From: Sipunculus nudus
Taxonomy: Eukaryota > Annelida > Sipuncula > Golfingiida > Sipunculidae
NCBI GenBank assembly: GCA_026874595.1
Contig: CM049314.1
Span: forward strand, 51,567,812-51,631,811
Direction: 5' to 3'
DNA length: 64,000 nt
Shown: positions 35,357 to 46,734 of the stretch, in pieces
Layout: every line of letters begins with the position of its first letter
How positions within the stretch are numbered: position 1 is the first letter of the stretch
Made by a program: the position numbers and the translations under genes
Notes under the pieces: generated by a model
What the model saw: only the letters and a program-made list of their open reading frames with translations
Told to the model about the DNA's origin: nothing
Databases searched by the model: none

Positions 35357-35395
<39 letters not shown>
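33780..35395 (+). repeat. Composite repeat unit (block XIV)
   Basis: The GC-richer module (33800-34130) is followed by S148-like units, an X-box (about 34755), a CTCF-like site (34898-34914, GCCCCCTAGTGGC), a degenerate X-box (about 35088, GTAACCATGGTGAC) and a TGACCT cluster (35235-35252). It ends in (CAGA)n. Confidence 0.75.
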
Positions 35396-35625
35396 AACAT
35401 ACGCGGGTGATCAACATGCTTGCGAAAATCGAAGATTTCCGGCAAGCAACAAACATACGCGAGTGATCAACATGCTAGCTGAATCTTTGATTCCGGCAAG
35501 CAACAATCAGACATCCGCGACTGACCAACCAGCTTGCGAAAATCGAAGATTTCCGGCACGCAACAAACAGACATACGCAACTGAGCAATATGCTTGCCGA
35601 AATCTTTGATTCCGGCAAGCAAAAA
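35395..35625 (+). repeat. Hairpin minisatellite (array h6, four units)
   Basis: Four units of about 55-60 bp alternate GAA-loop and TTT-loop hairpins. Spacer variants are ACGCGGGTGATCAACATG, ACGCGAGTGATCAACATG, CCGCGACTGACCAACCAG and ACGCAACTGAGCAATATG. It is the longest hairpin array and ends in an A11-type tract. Confidence 0.8.
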
Positions 35626-36258
35626 AAAAAAGAAATTTATATGCATAATACGGTAGAAATGACTTCTAAATTACAGAAGCATACATCTCACAAAAATGAA
35701 CTTGTACTGAAATATCAACAGACCCTAACAGCTGACTCTTTCTCATGCAAGACGGATATGGGGTATATCTCCTAATATAAACCCCTGTGCAAAGGCCAGG
35801 TGATGACGAAAAAAATGAGCTATTGCAGAAGTGGATAAGCCTATTTATGGCGAAGTTATAGTGCAAAAACCGTTAACCATACCTGTCGTGACCTTGACCT
35901 TGACCTTTGACCTATTTTAACCAAAAACAATAGGGCACCTAGAAATTATGTTTTTCATCATCCCTGTAAGTTTCAAGGTGATTGTGGCAAAATTGTGGCC
36001 AGGAGAGTGCAGACAAACAAACAAACAGACAAACAGACATACGCAACTGAGCAATATGCTTGCCGAAATATTTGATTCCGGCAAGCAAAAAAAAAGAAAT
36101 TTATATGCATAATACGGTAGAAATGACTTCTAAATTACAGAAGCATACATCTCACAAAAATGAACTTGTACTGAAATATCAACAGACCCTAACAGCTGAC
36201 TTTTTCTCATGCAAGACGGATATGGGGTATATCTCCTAAAATAAACCCCTGTGCAAAG
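35565..36258 (+). repeat. 466-bp tandem duplication (1.5 copies)
   Basis: The segment from ACGCAACTGAGCAATATG at about 35575 recurs at about 36041. Each copy has a TTT-loop hairpin, an A-rich tract and a roughly 180-bp non-repeat-like segment (GAAATTTATATGCATAATACGG ... ATATAAACCCCTGTGCAAAG). Copy 1 continues into a truncated TGACCT module (35889-35913); copy 2 ends at GTGCAAAG, where low-copy DNA begins. Confidence 0.85.
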
Positions 36259-36652
36259 AAATAATTTAAATCTTAGAAACACTATCTCAAGTGAAGCTCA
36301 ATGGATTCTCCTATCATACACAAACTGATGAACCTTAAGAACATACTAATTCTCCACAAATACCTGAATTGCGTTAGGAAAATAAACAGGCGCTTTACAG
36401 CAGTAAAAGATGCCGTATGCAACCAGTGACGCCATCTATCGGGCACATGTACAAAAGTCAAGATCCGGTAATTGCCCTGATACACGGTGTTAAATTTGGG
36501 CCTAGATCAAAAGAGGTTACTAAACATCTAATCTCACAGGATAATACAGGTTTTCTATCATACGCGTCATAATTCTGGGTAACTGACGAGTAAGATGTTA
36601 TAAAGTACATCATATCTGCATGGTCTCCGATCAACGCGGGCTCATCTGAGCT

Positions 36653-36698
36653 TTGTCTCGTCCCAAGACGCTTTATTCCGATTCGCTCTGCTCCTCTT
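36653..36698. repeat. Left arm of a 46-bp inverted pair
   Basis: TTGTCTCGTCCCAAGACG continues into a segment with ATTCGCTCTGCTCCTC. It is the reverse complement of 39395-39439 apart from a few differences. The arms enclose about 2.7 kb without an open frame. No matching target duplication is visible outside them. Confidence 0.55.
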
Positions 36699-39394
36699 AT
36701 CACAGTTGTGGATTCTGCAACAAATTTGAGCTCTGACTAGGTAGACTAAACTCATGCCCATGATTTATATGGAGATACAACTAATCAGAAGACTACAGAA
36801 AAAATACCTAGACGAAACTCTGCATTGCGCTACACATATCATCAACTATAACGTCGATAAATCAACTTAGCAGTGTGCGGTCCCAGCTCCATACAAGTAG
36901 ACCATAAAACATGGTGGATGTCGTGGCTCTTGTTGCGGATCACAGTTGTGGGAATGGCCTGTACAGTTAGGCCTTGTAAAGGTGAAATGGTAGACACTGG
37001 TAGAAGGCACCAAAAAACTCTTTAAACTACTAAATATACACACCAAAATGCATCCGTTAGTGTCATTGGTAGTAAATGGGTCTTTCTGGCAACTTTACCA
37101 CGTTCTTACCTTAATATATTAATGAAACATTATCCCTAACAATCCTTGTAAGCCCGCTGTGATTTAAACATAACAATATTCAGGAATTTGTAATGAGCGG
37201 ACGTTGATCGACTGGTACCCTCCACCAACATCTATTATCGCCCGCTTTTTCCAGTTCAAACAGCGATAAGATTAGAGCGTGTTCCCAGTTCAAATCCCGT
37301 TGCAAAGGACTGTGGGTCGCTTAATGTAATCATGGCGGCTTGTTCTCTATATAAACACATTAGTCAGGGGGTCAAGCTCTGTACTGTGCAAAAATAAGGT
37401 TGTACCTTACAGCCTCAGATATAAAATTTTACAACCTTTACATGTTTAGAAGATCCATCCTAGGGGTTGAAAAGTAATGTTGGCAATCTCATTACTCTTG
37501 CAAAAGTACTTTTAGTATTGCTTTTGTTTCAGAAGGTTAAGTAATTTTATGACTTTTTTGTCACCTGCTTCTGATCCATTTTTAAATCACAGCTGCTACT
37601 TGCTTGTATATATTTTTACATATATGGTACCATTGATTAGCTAAAAACTAGGGCTTCGACATATAGTAGGATTTTTTTTTTTTGGACAGTGCTTGTATGT
37701 CAGCGATTGTGAGACCTATAACCTACCACAACCCCTTTCCAAAATTCAAGAATTTTTTCCTTTAACGTACATTTGTTTCAGCTAGGATTTAATTTTAGAT
37801 TATTATACAATTGCCAGGGTTTTTTTATCAAATGCATGTCTATTCTTACTGAAATCTTCATGTTTTCTCCAATTTTGCTTCAAATAAGAAAAATTGTTTA
37901 TTCGATTGTAATTTTCAGCACGTCAGCGCCTTTGCTGGTTATATTCAAGATAACCTCTACAGAAACACACATACAGAAAGCACAGATACAGAAAAAGTGG
38001 TTTTGATTCTCTCGACAGTCTCAGGCAATACATGTATGCATTGACAAAGCCAGACCTCCGCTAGCTAGAGCACTACCTCTCACAGATGATGCGTTCAGAT
38101 TTCATGTTCTCATGTACTATATATCTATAGCACTTTACAAAGGGGCACAAGTCACCCAGATCTGCCACCGCAAATAGAGTTTGGCCGGACCATAGATAAA
38201 GGAAAACTTTTACTAGTAATGATGTCCAAACAAGTAAAGCCAGACATTATAAAAACTGTGTCCTGTAAATGTAGGACACAAAAAGCTTAAAAGGATGTTC
38301 TTGCGTTCGTGAAACGGAAACTGTACACTAAACAAAGATTTTATATATATATATATTACTGCATGTAAAAAAAAGAAAATGCAAGAACAAATTGAAGTAT
38401 ATAAACAATTTTAACATGAACCACGTTCTAGTTTTTCTCATCCATTGGTTGGTTTTAGCACATCTCCGCTCAGATATAGTTGCATTTAAATCAATTTAAA
38501 AGGAAAAACTGATTTTGGTAGAGTGATTCTGATTTGTTCATTAGTTATATTTATGCTTACAAAATTAGGAAGTTTCGTATGAATATATTTCTAAGTAAAG
38601 ATTCTCGTTGTCTGCCGTTTCCTGTTTTAGCGATCATTTTCATGAATAAGGGGGTAGGGGTACAAAAGGCATTGCTACATATTTGACTTTCACCTCAGCA
38701 ACTAATGCATGTAACTAAAAGAAAGAGGAATAATCTCTTATTAATAAAATCTTAATGCTTTAAAAAGGTCTTTGTGTAAAAGCATACAGAAACTGTGTTC
38801 ACTTAAGTGAGATTGCTCGAAAAAAATTTGGTTATATTTTGATTCTTGTAAGCCATAATTGTTCACATATATGAATGAAGGTTTGTTTTTTAAATCAACT
38901 GTGTGTATCTTATAATGTTTGTGCATATAAAAACCAACACTTTAAGAAATAACTTTTTAATTCATTAGAGGACAGAGAGAGCCAAATTGGGCTTATCACA
39001 CAAAAATGTATACAGCTCGTACAAAAAATGCTCCTTGCAATGCTCCTGCAAGAGTATCTTGATTGCCAACATTGGTTTTCTGATACCCAAGATGTCTACT
39101 TCTATGAAAAATAAAGTGAAAATTTTATATCAGCCCGGGCATTTTTTTCAAAATTATTTCTTTGGCCCCCTGACTACATCAGCTCTTGGCAAAATTATGG
39201 ATGAGTAGGGCAATTGAGCATTATTTTGGTGCCACTACTTTGCAGATGTTTCATAAAACATCCAAAGACAACAAAAAGGTAATTATTTTATGTTGACACC
39301 GCTTGAAATGTCAATTATACGATTCCAAGGGGTCTCTTATTTGGAACCTTACGAGGCGTTTTCCTAAGAGTCGATCCCAAGACGTTGTTGACGG

Positions 39395-39439
39395 AGAGGA
39401 GCAGAGCGGATCGGAATCACACGTCTTGGGACGAGACAA
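39395..39439. repeat. Right arm of the 46-bp inverted pair
   Basis: This is the reverse complement of 36653-36698 (ends CGTCTTGGGACGAGACAA). An additional ATCCCAAGACG just upstream (39374-39384) can pair with the arm's CGTCTTGGGA, making a local hairpin. Confidence 0.55.
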
Positions 39440-39914
39440 TCGTAGCTCGTGCGTTGCATGCAACTGTCGTCAGGACTAGTAAAAAAACGTACTTAACCCA
39501 AATAATGTTAAAACACTTTAAATTAGGTACCGACATCGTCCTGTTACACTAGCTTCAGCTATTCCTGAGAAATTATGGGTTAATGTATTTATGACCGATG
39601 ACCCTGGTACAGGACCTTCTTCACCTTATATAATTTCGGAGCTCAAATCAGTCGGGGACACGGGGGCCTTTATGGAAATCGATGCCTGTTCGAAGAACTT
39701 GGTTTTAAGTAACGATTTTTGGCCAAAAGGTGTTTCAATTCACTCATGGTGGCCAAAGCGTGCACTAGGGATATAAGGAACACGTGTTTGTTTTCAAATC
39801 AAGACGAGTGAGCATTGGGACTGGACCCTGTGTGACATAAGCGTAGGCCTACACTAGATACTAAGAGTAGAATTTTTCATTCCGTAGCCTTTGACTATTT
39901 TTTGTTTCATCAAT

Positions 39915-42850
39915 TATGTTTGAACATTGCTTGCTTTAATGTTAGAGGCATTATGCCATGTGCAGCTTATCTGAGTAACTTCCTCGATATAAATAATGTT
40001 GATATCTTGGGTATCTGGGTTCAAACCGGTCTCTATTCGATCATATATTAGTATTAAGAGAAAAATTACATTTAGTACGTTCTTGTAGTATAATTGATGA
40101 TCACGAATTGAACACATCAGACCATCTTCCGGTTGTAGCATCAGTAAACATATTTTCGCTTAATCCAAAGACATCGAATAACAAGCAATTATATCTGCAT
40201 TGGAAAAAAAGTTGATGAATCGGTGATATTTCAAAATTATACTTTGCCCCTGTCTTATAATCTACGAAGTGTCTGTGTACCGGATTAATATTGTCGTTCC
40301 GAAAGTTCTGCTGACAATCACAAATTCTATGATAGACTTGTAAAACTGTCGATAGAAACGTATGATAAAGCGATACCACTAAGAAAATACTGTAAATACT
40401 TAAAACAAAATTGGAATGTACTACTGAAACCTCTTCACAGAGAAATGAGATTAAAACGCAAGGTCTGGATTGCAGCAGGCCGTCAAAGGGACTCTGAACA
40501 TGTGATTTATATATACAGCCTGTAAAGAGTCCAAACGAAATTTCAGGAAGAGTATGAGAGCATACCATGCTAACAACGGAAGATCTCTTTATGAACAAAT
40601 AGACCAGTTTTGGGAGTTAGATGTCAGTACATTTGGGCTGCGAGCTTAAGCAAGGCGGAAAAATGGTAACGACGTGCAGAGTGAAATGAAATTTTCTGAT
40701 CTCGGTATTGTAAGTGATCCGTCGGATATTGCCAATGGATGGAGGACATACTTCAAAAAGTAAGACACCCCTCTAGAAAATTCAAATTTTAACGTAGAAC
40801 ATAATACTGACATAGAAAAATATTCAATGTGTATCTAAGTCTTATGAAAACTACTGTCCAAGATCTGACAGAATGCTATCATTTTATGAGTTGAACAAAG
40901 AATTAGTAAACTGAAGAAAGGTGAAGCTGATAAGTAATGAACACCCCCGATATGGGGGCACTGAACTTGTTAGGCATTTTACTAATCTCTTATCTATAGA
41001 ACTGAGAAAATCCTCCTAGCAAAGAAGAAGGGGATAATCGTTACAACTCCCAAATGAGGACTCCGATCAGGCTCTGATCCAAATGAGTACAGGCGCATCA
41101 TCCTTCTTCCATCTTTGTATATGTCATTCGAAAAGCTAATTCTTTCGGGAATAACGATATACTTACCTTGCTGGGTCAAACCTTTCCCAATCCTCTTCAA
41201 CATGCTTTTCAAAAGAATAAATCATCCTTGCATGCTTTTCAAAAGAACAAATCATCCTTGCATGCGTCATTATTAGTTCTAGAAACTGTATAACATTATA
41301 TAGAGAATATTTCCAAACTTTATGCATGTTTTCTGGATAGCCAAAAGGCTTTTGATGTCGTGTGACACAAGGGATTATTTTTAAATTGTTTGCGTTAAGC
41401 ATCTCAGGGACTGTTTGGAAAGTCATCTATGAAGCCTATCACAATGCTCAGAGCGATGTGTTATATGAAGGTCACCTTAGTGACTGGTTTCCCGTCGGGC
41501 AATCAGTGAGGCAGGGCGGAGTCTTATCACCCATGTTTTTCCTAATATTCATAAATCCCCTTCTTCGTGAATTGTGAAAACGGGGCTCCTTTGCGGATTC
41601 CACTTTTACTTGGTGCCCTATACGCAAGCGGATAATATCGGTTTATTGTCACTTCACCTCGGTGATTGCAAAAAAATGATTGATATTTGCTGGAATTACT
41701 GTTGTAATTGTAGGTTTTATTTTAATCTTGCAAAAACAATAGTTGAAGTTTTTGGGTAAGGGGTAGGAAATTTGCAGAGATTTCCAAACTAAGACAATGC
41801 AGATAAGGAGATAATCGGATCGAGGAAAAGTCACGGATAACACATTTAGGTATATGTCTCCAAGGAAACCTTAAGCTAACCGACCGTACTGAGGATGCCT
41901 GCAGAAGAGGCAAGGGTTCCTTATTCTGTTGGGAGTTGGGGTGCGGCCTAAGGGATTGAATCCTTTGACGTGTGCAAGTCTTTATAAGTCGGTAGTCCTT
42001 CCGCAAGCTCTATATGGAGCTAAATTGTGGTCTTACCTAAACAGGTCTCAAGTGTTAAGCCTTGAACGAATGCACAGGTTTTCATCCGCGTACCAGGTCT
42101 GACCTGGTTTTATCCTTACTTGGGATATCTCGCATCCTGTCGTTTGTTGTAATGCTAAGTTACTAAGAAATATATTGATGTTTCCGGGCGCAAATGTATG
42201 CAAGTTAATCATCATCTACCGGCTAATGTTCAACAGGCTTCAGCCCAGAACATGCCAGCTTAGTTTTGTTCCGGATGTGTGTTTTACTAGAGAACTAAAA
42301 TTAATCGAGCATATAGATATTTTGATTGGTTTAGGGGCACAGCGAAAAACCTTGGGAAGACCTGATCGGAAGAAGTTAATAATGATCGGGTATAACGGCT
42401 TATGAATATGCCTCTTACTCCGACAGAACAGCCATTGATTCAAAATTTTGTTAATAGTGCGAATCCTTACTGTGTCAGTCCTTCAGTGTTATGGGACGCG
42501 GCTAAATCTATATCTTTGCACTATTTCAGCTGGATGGTTAAAATATTGGTATTGATTGGTCACCAAGACCAAGTTCCGCTCCTATATCATTTTATTGGTA
42601 CATTATTCACCTGTCCGTATAGATTTGTTGTTGGACTTTATTATAAATGTGTGCTGTGTAGAACATTCCGTATTTTTGTTTAATTTAAATAATGAATATT
42701 TTCTTAAATTCATGTTTGGCATGCACTTAATAGGTCTTGGGCAGTTGATTATTGGTGTATTATGCTCCACAGGTTTGGTAGCTTTATTTATGAATGTCGA
42801 AAAACAGTTTTTGGAACTAATATCGAGTTAGATTCACCTGACTTGGATTT
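39915..42850 (+). pseudogene. Decayed non-LTR retrotransposon (LINE) ORF2: endonuclease, RT, C-terminal region
   Basis: Fragments in shifting frames appear in LINE ORF2 order. An APE-type endonuclease start (NIACFNVRG, VDILGI) is at about 39920-40010. An endonuclease end with the SDHLPV motif is at about 40030-40150; the middle of the domain is deleted. A basic linker follows (about 40320-40500), then RT pieces: NEYRRIILLPSLYMSFEKLI (about 41085-41145), VRQGGVLSPMFF (41505-41540) and a catalytic-box remnant reading QADNIGLLS (41618-41645), where the expected second Asp is Asn. A post-RT segment carries GLNPLT and ALYGAKLWS (about 41950-42040). Many frameshifts and stops make it non-functional. 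It lies outside the composite repeats, and the clade is not assigned. Confidence 0.75.
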
Positions 42851-43653
42851 TCAAAAGACTATGATTTTACAGCTTTACAATGTATAAATAAAGACCCGCT
42901 GACCCTATGTGTACGTAACAATATAATTTTGACATAGCCATTGTACACTTTTGTATGCACACCTATTAATATCTATGTTATGCACATGATTTCTTTGTGA
43001 ATCTTCAGCAATTGAGGAAATAATGTCCAGGACATCTATCTATCATGTGACCAATGTTTGCATAAAATTTGGTGAAGATCGCTCCAGTCTTTTCTGATAT
43101 CGTAATTTTAGTATCCATTTTGGGCGAATGACTATGTTCAGCTTCCTGTAACTCGGCCAAAATTCACCGAACTGGTATTCGAAGAAACTTGAGAGAGATT
43201 GCTTTAGAGATTATTCCTGTGAAATATTGAACAATTTGGCTGGGTAGTTTCGCAGAAGAAGATGTATGGATTTTTTTTTAGCTTTTTCCCTATAAAATCT
43301 AAGTAAATGCAGATAGCAGAAAAATATTAAGCAAAACTCGATAGAGTTTTATAGATGACTAATTTTTTTCATAAAATTTTGTAATGAAAGCTCCTGTCGA
43401 TAGACCGATTAAGTTCGTATTGGTTACCGTAAGGAAGACGGACGACGCCACACCATTGCATAAGCTCACAGGTTCGGTAATGATAATGCAATATTATATC
43501 TATAGTTTTGGTTCCTATATTCCTGCCGTGAACGCTCTTGGCTTTAGCGTGGACGTGCACGTTACGTGGTGAAGTCCCCCAGCCCCATCGAGAGGAGAAG
43601 GTTGTATGAGGGCTAATCGGTAGGAGGCATGTTTAACATAACGAGTTTGCCTG

Positions 43654-43727
43654 CATTCGGAATTCCTCGGCCGAAACCGTTGGCTTCTAGCTAGAACCCA
43701 ACGGATTCGGCCGAAGAGTTCCGAATG
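43654..43727. repeat. Long imperfect palindrome (31-bp arms)
   Basis: The left arm begins CATTCGGAATTCCTCGGCCG and the right arm ends CGGCCGAAGAGTTCCGAATG. They pair over about 31 bp with only a few mismatches around a centre containing TTCTAGCTAGAA, itself a perfect palindrome. GTTTGCCTGCA occurs both just left of the structure and just right of it (43729). Confidence 0.8.
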
Positions 43728-44328
43728 GTTTGCCTGCAATCGGAACATCTCCTCTCATCTCGCGAGACACTCGATGCTGAGCAGTTCCGAGTGGTTTAGG
43801 CCCCACTCGAGAGTGTGAAACTGGTTTCGGTTCAGCGAAACCATTCACTTACTGTAAAGGTACAGAGGACGTGTTTTTTTTTTAAATGAACTGAAATGTT
43901 CGCTAAAATTTTAGAGGCGACTGGAGATTTTTTGGAGAATCTAGACCTAAGGTGACAGAAGCCTCTTACTTCAACCCACATAATTATAAGACTATATATA
44001 AGATTTTATATTTAGCTAAAACTTTATTCTATTGATTTACTTTTTAGTTAGCTATATAAATATTAAAATGTCTATGTACATAAATCATAATATTACTGCT
44101 CTGGTATGGAATCTTGCCATCCATAACTATATACTTCATTATAATTAATACCCAGTCAATTAAAACCCCATCCCTATTAACCTGGTAAGTTACAGGCCTG
44201 AGTCACTGCAGGTGTCATAAGGTAATGCCTTGGAACGTAGGCTACTGTTTGGACAGGGTTATGAGCCACAATATAATACGAATTTTAAATAACAAATAGT
44301 TAAATACAGAAAATAAAGATATTATATA

Positions 44329-44333
<5 letters not shown>

Positions 44334-44376
<43 letters not shown>
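44334..44376. repeat. (TA)n microsatellite
   Basis: Uninterrupted AT alternation of about 43 bp, followed by further TA-rich DNA to 44470. Confidence 0.95.
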
Positions 44377-44379
<3 letters not shown>

Positions 44380-44544
44380 CACATACATGCACCATTTATA
44401 TATATATATATTTATATTTTATATAAATATTCACATAAATATAAAATATTTATTTATAATTTTATTTATACATGTATATCCTATATAAAATTATACATAT
44501 ACATTATCATATACTAATTTATATACATATTATAGAAATGGTTT

Positions 44545-44960
44545 TGAAAAGCAATTAACGTACGGATATCTTTACACAAAAATAAAAGTTAGGAAATTTC
44601 TTATGAAAATAAAAAAAAATACATATATACCTATAATGAGTCATTATGTTTCACTACTTCACGTAAGGCAGGTTGAATGAAGGGTTTTAAATCAACATTG
44701 TGTCGTGTTATAATCGTGTTTAAAATATAGAACGCACAATTTAAACGCAAAAATAAAAAACTTTAGAAGGATGTAAAAAAATTATACATATTGTGACGAT
44801 TATATGATGCATAAAGTATGAAGAATCCAAGGGCTATTCAATGTTTAATAAATATAGGATATTTAGTTATCTATTGATATTATGGCCTAGAGACAGGTAC
44901 TTTTTAATTGTAACATCTTTCCCTGCAATGATTTCAACTTTAACCTTTAAGTGATCAAGG
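44545..44960 (+). repeat. Diverged relict of the element B interior
   Basis: Segments match 58690-59110 in order. These include ACGGATATCTTTACACAA against ACGGAAATTTTTACACAA, ACATATATACCTATAATGA against ACATACCGATAATGA, AAACGCAAAA, GGGCTATTCAATG against GGGCTATATACG, and ATTATGGCCTAGAGACAGG against ATTATGGCAAGGGACAGG. It shows that B's interior exists elsewhere without its long TIRs. Confidence 0.6.
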
Positions 44961-45173
44961 GGCGGGGCATCCATCACCTGTCAGTTCACGAATGGGGTCT
45001 CTTGTCACTTCAGTCAGTCACAAGGCAGTGGGTATTTTACCCTGAACAAATACGATTAAATATATCAGAAAAGTAAATCACGCTAACATGCAGTTAAACA
45101 TTTGCACTTATAGGATGTTATGAAATATAGGAACATGAATGTTTTATGATTTGTGTCGTTTTCTGTAGACTGA

Positions 45174-45177
<4 letters not shown>

Positions 45178-45211
<34 letters not shown>
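45178..45211. repeat. (TA)n microsatellite
   Basis: A (TA)n tract of about 34 bp. A second tract is at about 45339-45368. Confidence 0.95.
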
Positions 45212-45216
<5 letters not shown>

Positions 45217-45334
45217 TTACAATAGGCCTTAAAGTTAATATATTCGGTAGCCTGTGATTAGTATTTAATACAGTTATAAAATTTCTTTTAGATATAATGG
45301 TGACTTGTATTTTAGTTTAAAAAATCAATTTATT

Positions 45335-45370
<36 letters not shown>

Positions 45371-45600
45371 ATATTTTATCGATATCTGATTAATATAACA
45401 TTCATCTTGATACCAGTTTTGGGATTGAGCACGAGCATAGCTCATCAGTCGCTCTTTCCCTGTACATTTCATATAGGTAAACATGATCAGATAATTGAGA
45501 ATGAAAATAATGTATCATGAACCTTGTAACATTGAGTATAGATGCCAATTCTGGAAAAAAGAGTCGATTATGTGAAGGGTTAGCCGTGACAACCCGTCTA

Positions 45601-45680
45601 AGTAGGCAATCGGATAATTTGGCTTGCGAGCCTACCCGGCTCAGTAGGCAATCGGATAATTCGGCTGGCAAGCCTACTCA
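45601..45680 (+). repeat. 42-bp tandem duplication with inverted ends
   Basis: AGTAGGCAATCGGATAATT occurs at 45601 and 45643. Each is followed by a GGCT..GCAAGCCTAC-type arm complementary to GTAGGC, so each unit can form a small hairpin. Confidence 0.7.
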
Positions 45681-46664
45681 AGCCTTGATATTAGTAATAT
45701 GGAGGAATGTATCGCAGTGGTCTTGCATCAGGTTGCATTCATATTGTGGTAAACGGCCCATAGTCTCAATATTAAGCAAAGAATGATGAATATACACAAT
45801 AGTATACATGTGAGCTCACAACCCAAATTGAAACACCGTCTCCATGGACACGGGTCATTTCCTGTATCGCCTGCAATCTGCGTGTGTCCTGTAACCCGTG
45901 CGAGCCATGCTTGTGTTCATGCGGTCATAATTCAACAAACATGCCGAGGGGTTTACCAATGTGCTGGGTTAAAAAGGAATTTTTCTCGCTCATATTTGGT
46001 ATTATTAGAAAGTACATAAAAAGGCTAACGATTGGTCTGGTTCATTTTGATTGACAATGTACCTATAGGCCATGAAGCGTTGTCAGAAATGACGAAAACA
46101 TTTGCATCTTCATAAGGCCTTAAATTGCGTTCCTCAGACTTAGATGTAATGACACCCTGGCCCCGTAATCTGGTCGTAATGACAGAGGGTCGATATGACG
46201 CCAGTGAAGGGTATACACATTATACGCTCTGAACACATGCAGCGCGTGACCTCCCGGCCCAGTGACCTTCAACTCACACGCTGTGAGATATAGCAGAATG
46301 TTTCAGGTTTGACAAAACCCAGTCAGTTTGCTTTGGATAAAGTAAAATCTGATTGGCTCTGCGTTTAAACAAATCTGCAGAACTGGCAGAAGATGTTACA
46401 GTTTTATTGTGAGCTGTTGACATGTCTCTTTCGTTGTGTGCTGTTCGAATTCTGATTCGTGTATGGCTCAAGCCCTGGCGTTGCTATGCTACGGCGTTCC
46501 TTGTTCTGGCTGGCCGGGTGCGGCCCGCGTGTAAATATAGGGTCGCCTGACCGAGCCGGGCCGGCTCACGTGTGAACCCTGGTATATAGAGACACAGCGA
46601 TGTTGTTCTAGATGTTTCCTGTAACGTGTTTGTACTGTGTATCATGTTAGGTTCTTCTCGATTG

Positions 46665-46693
46665 TTCGTGAAAGGGAATTTTCTAGAATTTTC
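46665..46693. promoter_or_regulatory. Heat-shock element (four perfect alternating pentamers plus an extra pair)
   Basis: GAAttTTCtaGAAttTTC at 46676-46693 is a run of four inverted nGAAn units in perfect phase, the arrangement bound by trimeric HSF. Another TTCgtGAA lies at 46665-46672. Eleven bases separate the run from a TATA box, as in heat-inducible promoters. The match to the HSE definition is direct; inducibility is inference. Confidence 0.65.
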
Positions 46694-46704
46694 GGATGAA
46701 AGGT

Positions 46705-46713
46705 TATAAATAG
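46705..46713 (+). promoter_or_regulatory. TATA box (TATAAATAG)
   Basis: A near-consensus TATA box directly downstream of the heat-shock element, with GGGGC following. A start site would be expected around 46735. Transcription would run into about 400 bp without a long frame, up to AATAAA at 47132. Confidence 0.6.
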
Positions 46714-46734
46714 GGGCTATGTTTTAGAGCCGAG

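Larger units (their letters stand above)
36259..39900. other. Low-copy AT-rich region, no gene recognised
   Basis: I see no convincing coding region, although frames up to 81 codons exist. It holds a 46-bp inverted pair (36653-36698 and 39395-39439), short (TA)n near 38340, and a B-box-like AGTTCAAATCCC near 37275 without a convincing A box. CAAGACG/CGTCTTGG dyads lie at 39375-39430. It may contain unrecognised transposon remnants. Confidence 0.5.
42850..46300. other. Low-copy AT-rich DNA with microsatellites; no gene recognised
   Basis: Contents: a long palindrome (43654-43727), (TA)n tracts (about 44334-44376, 45178-45211 and 45339-45368), a diverged copy of the interior of element B (about 44545-44960) and a 42-bp direct duplication (45601-45680). 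Short open frames here have no recognisable domains. Confidence 0.5.

Noticed and set aside
35395-35625. CRISPR-like array of palindromic repeats and short spacers
   Set aside because: The hairpin units have variable arms and related rather than unique spacers, no cas genes are present, and the surroundings (LINEs, long-TIR transposons, microsatellites) are eukaryotic. It is a minisatellite.
37270-37300. tRNA gene from the B-box-like AGTTCAAATCCC
   Set aside because: No A box at the right distance and no cloverleaf pairing.
40101-40598. 165-codon minus-strand frame
   Set aside because: It lies opposite the decayed LINE ORF2, whose plus-strand translation is recognisable (SDHLPV and the basic linker).
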